This document shows positions 23,134-33,818 of a DNA stretch of 64,000 bases, piece by piece; the first letter of the stretch is position 1, and every line of letters begins with the position of its first letter. The DNA lies in contig JBBHKE010001398.1 in the NCBI GenBank assembly GCA_037447655.1, forward strand, positions 1-64,000, read 5' to 3'. The stretch comes from Zygnema cylindricum. Lineage: Eukaryota > Streptophyta > Zygnematophyceae > Zygnematales > Zygnemataceae. The translations under genes and the position numbers were made by a program. The notes beneath the pieces are model-generated. The model was not told where the DNA came from. It made no database searches and saw only the letters and a program-made list of their open reading frames with translations.

Positions 23134-23720
23134 TTTCGTATATTTTTTTATCGAGTTCTTTCCTTTTGAAAATGCGCATAATACTCTTGTGACTTTAGAC
23201 CTTCGCAAATAAGTTAGTGAAGTTTATTATTTTGGAGAAAGTAAGAGGGATTTTGAGAAAATATGCGGTTTTTGAGAATGTTCTTCTTTAAAAAAAATGG
23301 TTATTAAACAATATGGGGTTCCTTTCATCCTACGTATTTTAAGTAAGATTGACAATTTTAACCTCTTTCAATATATCCTGCTTAAGAGGAACTAAAGTAA
23401 TTTCTTTCACGCCTCACTCTCCCTTGCTCTCTACCCCTCTCTCCCTCGCTCTCTACCCCTCTTTCCCTCCCTATCCTTCCCTCGCTCTCCCTCTCCCCCA
23501 CCCTATCCCTCTCTTTCTAACCATCCCCTTCTCCCGCCGATCTTTCCCCCCCCCTCATCTTCCTCCTCCTCCCTCCCTCCTCATCTTCCGATCTTGTCTT
23601 GCTTATCTCCGTTCCATCTTTTTTCCCCCCCCTTCCTCTGATTCTATCTTTGCCTACCTTCCACTCCCCACCCCTCTCACTCTCCCTCTCCCTCCCTATC
23701 TCTGTCTCCGCTTCCGATGA
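23134..23720 (+). repeat. direct repeat, copy 1, with pyrimidine-rich tract
   Basis: The segment 23134-23410 (TTCGTATATTTTTTTATCGAG onward) is nearly identical to 33300-33576. It leads into a CT-rich tract (23411-23700) that shares the block ACCCTATCCCTCTCTTTCT with about 33017-33037. No coding function. In both places the repeat is followed within about 100 bp by a family-A 5' LTR (23747 and 33674). Confidence 0.8.
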
Positions 23721-23746
23721 TAGATGATGACTATCGTCATCAAAAT

Positions 23747-24808
23747 TATAGAAATTGATGGCTTTTTTAGTATTTTCTAGGTCTAAAATGAAATGCAGAA
23801 AGAAGCCAGGGTAGTCTGCCTCTAACTTCTCTCTCTAACTCCCACACTTGTTGCGCTAACTGAGAAGTTGGAGAGGAAGCTAGAGCCATGGCTACCTAGG
23901 CTATCCAGAGGTTTACGGGAAATAGACAAGTTGATTTACGGATAGGTAGTTTATTTACTAAAAGGGGAGATGTCGAATCCAGGATTTGATTCTGGTACCT
24001 GCCGTCCGATAAAGCTGACGGTAGCCGGTAGACTTATCCATTAAGTCTAGGACTAGAGTTACATGCTATAGGGTTTGTTAGTTATTTAAATGTTATCACG
24101 TAGGATAATTCATTTAACGGCAACTGATTACGAGATACATAGATGCAGTTAGGTAAAAGTTGGATTACGGTACTGATAAGAAACGAGTACCGCCCATTTG
24201 TTTTTTTAAACAAAACAAATAACACGCAAGTATTTATAACGGCTACGATTGAAATCTGCATTCAATCGGACGGCGGAAAAGAAAGCCAAGATCGCGGAAG
24301 AGATTCTCGGCGGTTTGTGGTCATCGCCACATCGGATGATACGTGGCACGATTACGTTGGATCGCGGCATCTCCGCGAATTACGGGACCGAATCCGGATA
24401 TGACATGTGTCGACATTTAGGCCATGCCGTACAATATCCAACAATAAAGTACATCGGCAGCTAAACTTTTGTGTACGGCAGTGTAATATGATTGGTGTCG
24501 TACACAAATAGATAGAGTTTTAGAGAGATAGGACTTAGAAAAATTTGGTAGATAGGACCCTCTCTCCCAGAGAGCTTCTATACAAAAGGTCAACTTTGAC
24601 CCTCCATAACTTACTGCTCAGGGAGCAAATTCAGAGATTCTTTTTGCAGTCGGCTCAGGGGAGTCTTGCCTTCACGGGGTGAAGGTGGTCAGAGTTTTTG
24701 TCAGCCAGGGTGGCATTTATTCTTGCTAAACACAAAGGGGTCAAGGTTATCCTAAAGGCTTCTTGCACACTGACCATTCTGAGGATCTATAGAGGTCTCA
24801 TAGTTGCG
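23747..24808 (+). repeat. 5' LTR of F (family A)
   Basis: It has the family-A order of landmarks: TATTTTCTAGGTCTAAA, hairpin with ACTTGTTGCGCTAACTGA core, GAGCCATGGCTACC, antisense tRNA-like block, CCGTAC-rich middle, and 3' hairpins (CCTTCACGGGGTGAAGG, 24669-24685). The tRNA-like block is clear on the minus strand: a D-arm whose two sides GACTT and AAGTC pair perfectly (24030-24049), a B-box-like sequence complementary to 23982-23992, and oligo-T complementary to 23960-23963. Confidence 0.85.
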
Positions 24809-24823
24809 GGTTATGGGCCCACC
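24809..24823 (+). promoter_or_regulatory. primer-binding site of F (initiator tRNA anticodon type)
   Basis: GGTTATGGGCCCACC directly follows the LTR. It is the reverse complement of GGTGGGCCCATAACC, which I recognise as the anticodon arm of plant initiator tRNA-Met (anticodon CAU in the middle). It is not complementary to the tRNA 3' end (that would read TGGTATCAGAGC). The same type is known from Drosophila copia and yeast Ty5, which prime from a cleaved initiator tRNA. The ATG at 24813-24815 opens the gag frame. Confidence 0.8.
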
Positions 24824-25877
24824 CTCTAGGGTACCCATCTTTAATGGAACTCGCTTCATATACTGGGAAAGTATGATGATAGGAGCTATATGCGAGAAAA
24901 GGTTTTGGGGGTTAGTGAGTGGACAAGTGGGGTCTCTATCAGGTCTTGGAATCCCTCCAGGGTTTGGAGGAAGCAGATTCACCAGGAAAGCAGATCCATC
25001 TTCAACGGAGGAGACAAAAGAAGTGGAGGTGGTAGACAAAGGAAAAGAGAAGGAGACGACCACACCAATAGCAACTGGTTCGGCATTCATGTCACCTATT
25101 CCGAGGAACGAGGAGAATGATACTGATACCTGGGACTTCAATAATATGGCGGCAAAGCACTTCATCCTGCACCATCTTACTTAAGGGCTTGCATGTCCTC
25201 ATTTGCATGAAGAAAGGGCATCTGATCTTTGGATGGCTCTCATAGAGATGTACTGAAGTGGTACGATTAAACATCAACAGTTGGCTGATCAGAAAATAAA
25301 GGGGTATGTATACGAAGGGGGGAAGATGTTGAATTTTTACAATGACCTTGCTACACTTTTTATGGAGCTATAGAGTGTTAGAAAAGAATTTAGTGAAAAG
25401 GAAAAGGTTAACTATTTACTGATGAAGTTACCCGATGAGTTCAAAAATATAGTCAACAGTGTGCAAGTCTTGCCGGACTCAAGGTGGATATGGAACTCAG
25501 TGGTAGGAATGATTCTCGTTCAGGAGAATACGATTGAGATCCAAAGGGGAGGAAAGATTGGGCAAGCCTTGGCAGTTGGGACCGATTGGAGGAAAAATGA
25601 TTCCAAGAAACAGGTAGTAAATTATCGAGGGGAGGGGCAAAAAAATCAGACCGAGGAGTTCGGACCAAGGACTCCCAAGGGTTTGTGCCATTTTTGAAAG
25701 AAACCAGGGCACTATACGGCTCAGTGCACTAAGCTAACCGAGCTTCGGTTAAAGGAGGGGAAGACCGGTGGAACCCGGAGAGAAAAGAAAAAGGCCCTTG
25801 TGACACAGGTACACGAGGTGGAATCCGAAGACGAGGACGATTAGCTCCTATTGGATGAGGAGTTTTAAGCAACAAAC
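24813..25877 (+). pseudogene. F gag
   Basis: Starting from the ATG in the primer-binding site, the frame reads MGPPSRVPIFNGTRFIYWE and continues through CEKRFWGLVSG and a lysine/glutamate-rich stretch to MAAKHFILHHLT, where a stop (25182-25184) falls. The remainder, in broken frames, holds LWMALIEMY, MKLPDEFKNIVN, IWNSVVGMIL and the knuckle region (LCHF followed by a stop, then HYTAQC). The acidic tail ESEDEDD ends with a stop at about 25842. It would be the capsid/nucleocapsid precursor in an active copy. Confidence 0.8.
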
Positions 25878-27398
25878 GAGGTAGAAATTCCACGAAAGCA
25901 CAAATATGTTTTCGGTGGATTTAAAGATGAAGCAGGCTAGATTGTAGAGTCAGGTGCCTCCATGCACATGTGTAAGGATAAACACCTGTTCACTAAGATA
26001 AGAAAGACTCCCACCGTAGAAATAGAGTATGGGGATGGGAGGATAGTCACCACTACTCTTGTAGGATCGTTAGATTTGAAAGTGTTAATAGAAGGAAAGA
26101 CATCCATATTAACATTCTTTGATGTGTTGTTTATTCCGGAGGGATGTTTAGGCTGATTTTAAGCAATGAAAAGAAGAGACTTTATTATGTTGGTGTTCAT
26201 GATATAATGATGTGGCATAAGAGGCTCGGCCATGTGAATCTAGTTAAGCAAAGAGAGATGAAAAAGATGGGAGTGGTGGAAGGGATTCAGTTCGGTGAGA
26301 GTGAGAATCTTAGTGATTGTAGTGGTTGTGCTCAAGGTAAAGCACACAAATTACCCTTTCCCAAAACAGCCACCTATAAGGGAGAAAAAATTCTAGATTT
26401 AGTACACAAAGATATTTGGGGACCGGCTAAAGTACCCTCACGGGGAGGGAAGAGATTTAGGATGACTATCATTGATGATTCGTCTCGGTATTCCAGGGTG
26501 TATTTTTTGAAAAACAAGTCACAAGCTTAGGATTATTTTAGACAATATAAAGCATGGAGAGAAAAACTCCATGAAACTCCAATCAAGAGAGTAAGGAGTG
26601 ACAATGTTGGAGAGTATACTTCTAACCAGTTTGAGGTTTTTTTGAGGGAAGATGGAGTCTAACACCAAAAGACAGTTCCAGAAAACCCGGAACAGAATGG
26701 GGTAGCTGAAAGATTAAATAAGACACTAAGTGATAGTGCTAGAAGTATGTTGTCGGATAAGAAGATAGGAAAAAGGTTTTGGGCAAAAGCAATGTACTGT
26801 GCTAATTACCTCAAAAATAGAGTTCTTAATTCAGCTATAAAAGGTCAAATACTTTATGAGAGATTGGACCGGCCGGAAACAAGGCATATCTCACTTAAAG
26901 GTTTTCGACAGTCAAGTATTCAGTCTAGATACAGATCTGTCTAATTGGAAGCTAGATCCTAAAGGAAAACCGAGATACTTATTAGGATATGATGAGGATG
27001 TTAAAGGATATAGAGTTTATGATCTAAAAAGGGAAGATATAATCTTAGTTAAGCATCTAGTAGTTATGGATGGAGGAAATTCTGTGGATCCCTTCAAGTA
27101 TACAAAGTCAGTAAAAATCACATTTGAGTCAAAAAAATTCGATGACTTTGAGTTTCCTAACTATGCAGGTTTTAGAGAAGATGACATTCTTGGAGGTACA
27201 AATCAGACCGAAAAGGAATCGGCTTCGGAAACTCTAGTAACAACTCTACCCGAAGCGGTGGACTTGGTGGAAATTGATTCCGAATCAAAGGACAGGGGAG
27301 AAGCCGAGATTGTTCGAAAAAACCCACGAGAACAAACTATTCCGGCCACAGATTTTGAGGGGGGAAGGAGAAAAAGCAAAAGATTGCAAGAAAAATAA
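25878..27398 (+). pseudogene. F protease, GAG-pre-integrase and integrase
   Basis: Protease is degraded: the site corresponding to WIIDSGAS reads with a stop and VESGAS near 25940-25965, so the catalytic aspartate is lost. A deletion of roughly 130 bp joins LFIPE directly to the segment reading MFRLIL (about 26140-26146). GAG-pre-integrase (MMWHKRLGHVN, CSGCAQGKAH) is readable. The integrase core has HKDIWGP, where the usual HTD is changed to HKD but the aspartate remains, then SDNVGEY and QNGVAERLN in broken frames. The C-terminal part 26856-27398 is open. Confidence 0.8.
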
Positions 27399-29016
27399 GT
27401 TAATAACAAGGTAACAAAACTACCTCATCAAGATGAACCTCAAACTTATGGAAGGGCGATGACTTGTCGAGAAAGAAACCGGTGGAAGACAGCCATCAAT
27501 GAGGAGATGGCCTCAATTATGGCAGTCGATACTTGGGAGCTGGTGGATTGTCCACCTAACCGAAAACCAATCGGTTGTAAGTGCGTTTTCAAATTAAAAC
27601 TGAACCCAGATAACACAATCGAGCGCTACAAGGCCCGATTAGTGGCAAAGGGATTTACACAAAAAGAGGGAATTGACTACGAGGAAACCTTTGCCCCGGT
27701 CGTCAGATTTCCCTCCGTCCGCATACTTCTCAATCTGGCAGCAACGAAAAACATGGAGGTGCACCAGATGGACATCAAAACAACCATTTTGCATGGAGAA
27801 TTGGAAGAGGAGATCTTCATGCAACAAACCCGAAGGATTTGTGGAAGAAGGAGAGGAGAGTAAGGTATGCCGGCTGATTAAATCTCTTTATGGTTTGAAA
27901 CAAGCTCCTCGACAGTGGAATAAGAAACATGATGAGTTTCTTACCGGTATGGGATATATCCGGATCAGCTCAGATCACTCAATCTATGTTTTTGAAGATG
28001 AGGAAGGTATTATATTTATTGCAATTTATGTTGATGATTTGCTTCTTTTAAGTAAATCAATGGAAAAAATTAACAAACTGAAAATCGATCTTAAAGGGAG
28101 ATTTGAAATGAATGATATGGGGGAGGCAAAATATATTTTGGGAATTCAAGTAGAAAGAGACCGAGAAAAAAAGATTATAAGATTGACTCTAAAGGAAGCA
28201 ATAGGGAACATGTTGAAAAATTTTCAGATGGATAAAGCTAATAGTTGTACAACTCCAGTCGAGTTAAAGAAGGGAAGTGAAGGGAGTAAGGATGAAAGAG
28301 TCATATTTTTAGACGAGGAATTAAATCTTGAAGAACAGAAGTTCATGCAGACTACTCCTTACAGGCAAGTAGTGGGAAGCCTAATCTATTTTATGAATTG
28401 TACCCGACCGGATTTAGCTGCAGCTTTAGGAGTGCTAAGTAGAAGTCTAAATGCTCCCACTAAAAAGGATTGGGAGGCAGCTAGAGACTCCTAAGATATT
28501 TGATAGGAACTAGGGATCTATGGTTGCATTTGGGTGGGGAGAATACTGACATCACTACTTGGAGTGATGCCAGTTATGGTGATGCTCCGATGAGCAGATG
28601 TACTTCTGGATATGTATTATATGTGGGTGATACGGCTTGCTGTTGGACTAGCAAACAGCAAAAGGTTATTGCTCAGTCCACCATGGAGGCTGAGTATATG
28701 GCCTCTTGCTCTGCTATAAATGAATATATATGGGTCAAGTATTTGCATGGTGAGCTTGGTTACCTTAAGAGTGGTGTGCATAATTTTTTTTGTGATAATG
28801 AGGCAGCAATCGCTATTTCTGCCAATCCTAAACATCATTTTAAAGCCAAACACATGGACTTTAGACTCAGCTTTGTTCGAGAGAAAGTAGAAAAAAAAAA
28901 TCAGTTTAGAGTACAGACCAGATAGCGAGATGGTAGCAGATATGATGACCAAACCTGTGCCTTCCCCTAAGCTAATTTTCTGTAGGGAGAAGTGTGGTCT
29001 GAAATTAAAGTTTGAC
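27399..29016 (+). pseudogene. F RT (YVDD) and RNase H
   Basis: After a stop at 27396 the linker and RT follow: [51 protein letters not shown] frame shift near 27820 precedes [26 protein letters not shown] and IAIYVDDLLLLSKS. RNase H is split by a frame shift near 28485 and contains WSDASYGD, STMEAEYMASCSA, FCDNEAAIAIS. A third frame shift lies near 28895 in a run of A. The end is DMMTKPVP and a stop just before the polypurine tract. Confidence 0.85.
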
Positions 29017-29032
29017 TAGAAAATAAGGGGAG

Positions 29033-30095
29033 TGTAGAAATTCATGGTTCTTTTAGTATTTTCTAGGTATAAAATGAAATGCAGAAAGAAGCCAAGGCAG
29101 TCTGCCTCTAACTTCTCTCTCTAACTCCCACACTTGTTGCAGTCAGTGAGAAGTTGGAGAGGAAGCTAGAGCCATGGCTACCTAGGCTATCCAGAGTTTT
29201 ACAGGAAATAGACTAGTTGATTTACGGATAGGTAGTTTATTTACTAAAAGGGGAGATTTCGAATCTAGGATTTGATCTTGGTACGTGCTGTCCGATAAAG
29301 CTGACGGTAGCCGGTTGACTTATCCATTAAGTCTAGGACAAGAGTTACATGCTATATGGTTTGTTAGTTATTTAAATGTTACCACGTAGGATAATTCATT
29401 TAACGGCAACTGATTACAGGATACATAGATACAGTTAGGTAAAAGTTGGATTACGGTACTGATAAGAAACGAGTACCGCGCATTTGTTTCTTTAAACAAA
29501 CAAATAACGCGCAAGTATTTATGACGGCTACGATTGAAATCTGCATTCAATCGGACGGTCGGGAAGAATGCTGAGATCGCGGAAGAGAATCTCGGCGGTT
29601 TGTGGTCATCGCCACATCGGATGAAACGTGGCACAATTACATTCGATCGCGACATCTCAGGAGATTACAGGACCGAATCCGGATATGACATGTGTCGACA
29701 TTTAGGCCATGTCGTAAAATATTCGTACAGAAAGTACATCGATAGCTAAACTTTTTTGTACGGCAGTGTAATATGATTGGTGCCGTACACCAATAGATAG
29801 AGTTTTCGAGAGAGATAGGACTTAGAAAAATTTGGTAGATAGGACCCTCTTTCCCAGAGAACTTTTGTACAAAAGGTCAACTTTGACCCTCCATAACTTA
29901 CTGCTCAAGGAACAAATTCAGAGATTCTTTTTGCTGTCGACTCAGGGGAGTCTTGCCTTAACGTAGTAAGGTGGTCAAAGTTTTTGTCAGCCAGGGTGGC
30001 ATTTATTCTTGCTGAAACACAAAAGGGTCAGGGTTATCCTTGAGGCTTCTTGCAAGCTGTCTATTATGAGGATCTATGGAGGTCTCAGAGTTGCA
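29033..30095 (+). repeat. 3' LTR of F (family A)
   Basis: It starts TGTAGAAATTCATGG after the polypurine tract and ends CAGAGTTGCA. The 3' hairpin here reads CCTTAACGTAGTAAGG (29956-29971): the stem is changed on both sides relative to CCTTCAC/GTGAAGG and still pairs over CCTTA/TAAGG. The antisense tRNA-like block lies at about 29260-29345. Confidence 0.85.
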
Positions 30096-30143
30096 GATAT
30101 AGTCTCTAAAGATTTATGGCTTTAAAGTCACTTCTTGTTGCAC

Positions 30144-30345
30144 TACACCGCTAATTGTTGTTAGCGTTTTAGATTGTTAGTGTTAATGCAAAAAATAACT
30201 TAATAATACTAATTTAGTGCAAGGAGGTGTGGAATATTGTAGTCCACGTCCTTAAATAATGTTGTTAATTCTATTTTGTGACTTTTGGCCAAAAAATGTC
30301 GCGACCGAATGAGTGTTATTATCACTAATAACGATGAGCGATGTA
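30144..30345. mobile_element. MITE-3, 202-bp TIR element
   Basis: The ends read TACACCGCTAATTG and, inverted, TACATCGCTCATCG, matching the MITE-1 family. TA is present at both outer edges. The interior (GTAGTCCACGTCCTTAAATAA and neighbours) is repeated in inverted orientation in MITE-4. No coding capacity. Confidence 0.7.
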
Positions 30346-30650
30346 CTTTTGTTGGGTACTCATTCTTACAATAGCTTCAAGGCATCCCTTGAAAAGAAAG
30401 TAAAAGTCCTTTTCCCTTATACATTAGAATCTAATAGCTAAAGGTTTGATCAAAGCATCTACCCATCAATAAATGTCAACAATCCATTTCCATTGCGTGC
30501 AAGTCACCAACAACAAACGCAAAGATGAAAGAATACAAAGATGAAATCAAGGAATTCAAGCTTACGTAAATGGAAAATAGTCTTTCAGAAAATTCTTAAT
30601 AGGGAAGTCCAAACATCGTAATTGACCACACAATGGTGGTCTGATCCATT

Positions 30651-30750
30651 CATATGTCCTTCTGAGTCCTTTTGTTTCCTTTCGTGTCCTTTCGTGTCGG
30701 TTCATGTCCTTTCGTGTCCTTTCTTGTGCTTTCGTGTCCGTTTGTGTTAG
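30651..30750. repeat. 10-bp minisatellite (TTCGTGTCCT units)
   Basis: About nine to ten imperfect tandem copies of a 10-bp unit TTCGTGTCCT occur, with variants such as TTCATGTCCT and TTCTTGTGCT. There is no coding sequence nearby; it lies between two MITEs of the same family. Confidence 0.75.
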
Positions 30751-30802
30751 GCAAGTGTAACCTCTTGTCTAGCTAGAGGCTCCCATCCATCCTACCACAA
30801 AC

Positions 30803-31004
30803 TGCACTGCTCATCGTTATTTGTGTTAATTACACTAATTCGGTCGCATTTTTTTTTATTACAAATCACAAAATAGAATGAACAACATTATTTAAAGACG
30901 TGGACTACAATCTGTCACGCCTCCTTTCACTAAATTAGTATTTTTCATTCTAATTTTGCATTAACACTATTAAATATTTAACTCTAATAACGATGAGTGG
31001 TGTA
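30803..31004. mobile_element. MITE-4, inverted 202-bp copy of MITE-3
   Basis: The left end reads CACTGCTCATCGTTATT and the right end CTAATAACGATGAGTGGTGTA. The interior GACGTGGACTACAAT is the reverse complement of the MITE-3 interior. Length from edge to edge is again 202 bp. The left TA has become TG. No coding capacity. Confidence 0.7.
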
Positions 31005-33002
31005 CCATGTTGCTTAGATCAAACCCAAGGCGAGTGGATACGACGACCTCCCTCCCTATCCTAAACCCTTAAACCTTAGGGAAAGGTAGAGGGCCTTAGA
31101 GAGAGGGTTGTGGGTTCAAGGAGAGGAGGGGAGGGAGGGTAGAAAAGGGAAAGAGTGAGTGGGGGGGGTTGTGAGAAGGTCAAAAACTTTTGTCTAAGCG
31201 TAAGATTTGGGTACCAATCTGATGTTATGGTAGTTAGGTGGCGATAAACCTAAGGCATCCCTTTCAATGTATATGGAGTGACAACCTTGTATATGGAAAG
31301 TCCAAGTGACTCTGCTTCCCAATCTACTACATCCCTAAAACGTCATTAATGTTAAGTTTTTTTCTCCACTCAATACATTTTTTTTCATGCACACTTGTCG
31401 GATTGTCAAATTGAGACAACCAACAAGGTGGTGGGAATCTTGGCTTCCAATAGCAACATGGGACAGGAAACCTGACAAGTATGCACGAAGAAAGCACTAA
31501 TAACAATTGGAGGTGTAGACAAAACGTTCCATTTGCTCACGGGACATACTTTGCTGTTGCTCTGAAGTCACATGGCCGTCAACCCGTCAGTACCCTAACA
31601 CTAGGGCGACACTTTTACAATGCCTTCGTCGTTAAATCCTAGGCGTCATTTCCCGTAGCTCTGTCTTCTAATTCTAATGCCTGACGTATTTCCTTGGTAT
31701 CCGCACAAAAAGTCATGTAAACAATGTTAGTATGTTTCGTGACCCTCAAGGATTCTTTTCAAGTTTCCCCGAGGATACCTATATCCCATTCACCTGTACC
31801 GATACCCCATTAACAACACATGTATCGACCCTGACCCTGATTTTTCAGCCGTCCGATTCGATGCAGAACTGGTCTTACGCAATTCCTTTGTCCTAAATAT
31901 TCCATCGACGCCTCCGATTCGCGCTCCATTTTTGATTACTTATTATTGCCCATTTCGTTGATACGGCGATTCGTCCCTACTTCTTGCAACATTGGCCATT
32001 AGGTTTGATATGGTGCAACTGTGATTTTTAATATTAGTGTTTATTTTATGCAATGGTGATGCAAACATTAGTATCGTGTATTAAAACCATCCCTTCACTA
32101 TACCATAATCACACTTGTGGCTTGCATGTATGGGGAGGTTTTCGACCTTTACTCGATATGGCAATTGGTAATACTTTCAGTACATTGGACATCTCAATAT
32201 AAACCATATAGTATTTATATGAATACTTAGTTTGCTTATCTATTGGCGATGGTGGCGTAAATGCTCTAATTCCATAATTCCAGTTGACTTCTTCTGACTA
32301 CATTCTAATTGATTTGACTCCACTTGACTTCATTTGACTCTATTTCACTTTATTTCACTCCATTTGACTAAGTTGAACCCCACTTGACTCCATTTGACTT
32401 CATTTGACCTTATTGGACTTCATTTGACTCTGTTTGACTCCATTTGACTTAATACCTCAATACCAGTTGATTCCCTTCGACTTGGTTCTAGACTCTATCC
32501 GACTCCATTCACTTCCATTTGGCTTCATATATTAAAAAGAAACATTAAAAAAAAAAAAAAAAAAATTAACATAAAAAATCGATCGCCTTCGGAATAATAT
32601 CAATAGAGACCGGCAAATAATCGATAAATTCACCGTCGACCTCCACCTCCACCTCCAATCTCTCCTTCTCAGAACTTTCCGGCGGATAATCAACCAATAA
32701 GGAACGGGCACTAAAGACAAAAACGAAAAAAAAAAAAAAAAAACAAGAAGAGAATTAACAAAATAGAAAAAGAGAGCGTTTAAAGAAATAGGGCAATCAA
32801 AACAAAAAATAGAAGCAAAAAACAAACAGGATGAAAGAAAATAAATTGGAAGTCATTAGGAGCAAATAAAAATGAAACTGGAATAACTATATGAAGGACA
32901 AAGGCGCCTTATCGATCACCTCCCTCCCTCCTTCCCTCTCTGCTCCTTCCCAGTCTGCCCCCTCCATGAACCTCTCTCCCTCTCCCACTACCCCCCACCT
33001 CG
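31005..33002. other. no gene recognised; tandem repeats and homopolymer runs
   Basis: A purine-rich run lies at 31080-31170. A degenerate tandem array of about 10-11 bp units (CATTTGACTC and CACTTGACTT types) covers roughly 32282-32460. Poly-A runs occur at 32547-32566 and 32729-32744. From about 32910 the plus strand is pyrimidine-rich. Open frames in this region follow the biased composition and show no protein family. Confidence 0.5.
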
Positions 33003-33673
33003 CTCTCCCTCTCCCCCACCCTATCCCTCTCTTTCTAACCATCCCCCTCCCCACCCCATTGCCCCTCCTCTCCCCCTCCGTCTCTCCCTCTCCCTCCATA
33101 TAAATATCCTTCACCCTATCCCTCAGCCTCACCCCCCCTATAATCGCCCTCTCACCCCCCCCTCCCCTCGCACGTCTCTCCCCTCCCTCCCTTTGCCCCT
33201 ATCCCTCACCACCTCCCCCTCACCGGCTCTCCTCCTCGCACACTCTCCCTCTCCCACCCCCCGTCCCCTCTCTCCACCTCACTCTCCCTCCACCTGGTAT
33301 TTTGTATATTTTTTTATCGAGTTCTTTCCTTTTTAAAATGCGCATAATACTCTTGTGACTTTAGACCTACCCAAATAAGTTAGTGAAGTTTATTATTTTG
33401 GAGAAAGTAAGAGGGATTTTGAGAAATATACGGTTTTTGAGAATGTTATTCTTTAGAAAAAATGGTTATTAAACAATATGGGGTTTCTTTCATCGTACAT
33501 AATTTAATTAAGATTGACAATTTTAACCTCTTTCAATATATCGTGCTTAAGAGGAAATAAAGTAATTTCTTTCACGCCTCTCTCTCCCTCGCTCTCTACC
33601 ACTATTTCCCTCCCTCTCTTTCCCTCGCCCTCCCTCTCCCCCTCCCTCTCCCCCTCCCTCTCCCTCTCCCTCT
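33003..33673 (+). repeat. direct repeat, copy 2, with pyrimidine-rich tracts
   Basis: Copy 2 of the repeat at 23134-23410 covers 33300-33576 with a handful of substitutions. CT-rich blocks flank it (33003-33295 and 33577-33673); the upstream block shares TCCCTCTCCCCCACCCTATC with 23480-23520. The family-A LTR of element H starts immediately after, at 33674. Confidence 0.8.
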
Positions 33674-33818
33674 TGTAAAAATAAAAAGTTATTTTATTAT
33701 TTTCTAGGTTTTGTAAAATGCAAAAAAGAAGCAGAGGCAGCCTGCCTCTAACTCCTCTCTCTAGCTCCCACACTTGTCGCAGTCACTGAAAGATTGGAGA
33801 GGGAGATAGAGCCATGGC
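33674..33818 (+). repeat. 5' LTR of H, left piece
   Basis: It starts TGTAAAAATAAAAAG and carries TTATTATTTTCTAGG and the core CACTTGTCGCAGTCACTGA flanked by pairing arms. It ends inside GAGCCATGGC. The last five bases, ATGGC (33814-33818), are one copy of the E4 target duplication. The LTR continues at 40257. Confidence 0.8.

Larger units (their letters stand above)
23747..30095 (+). mobile_element. F: full-length, decayed family-A copia element
   Basis: It has two family-A LTRs (1062 and 1063 bp), a perfect primer-binding site at 24809-24823, gag-pol in the normal order, and a polypurine tract (AATAAGGGGAG) ending at 29032. The LTR starts differ by a G-to-A change (TATAG versus TGTAG) and the 5' LTR ends CG instead of CA. 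The flanks (AAAAT before, GATAT after) do not form a convincing target duplication. Many stops, frame shifts and a small internal deletion mark it as inactive. Confidence 0.85.

Noticed and set aside
23349-23720. Ser/Pro-rich and Arg/Gly/Glu-rich open frames in CT or GA tracts (also 22107-22379, 32887-33132, 33504-33773)
   Set aside because: Explained by simple-sequence composition; no family match.
30651-30750. CRISPR-like array
   Set aside because: Short 10-bp tandem units with no spacers in a eukaryotic repeat region; a minisatellite.
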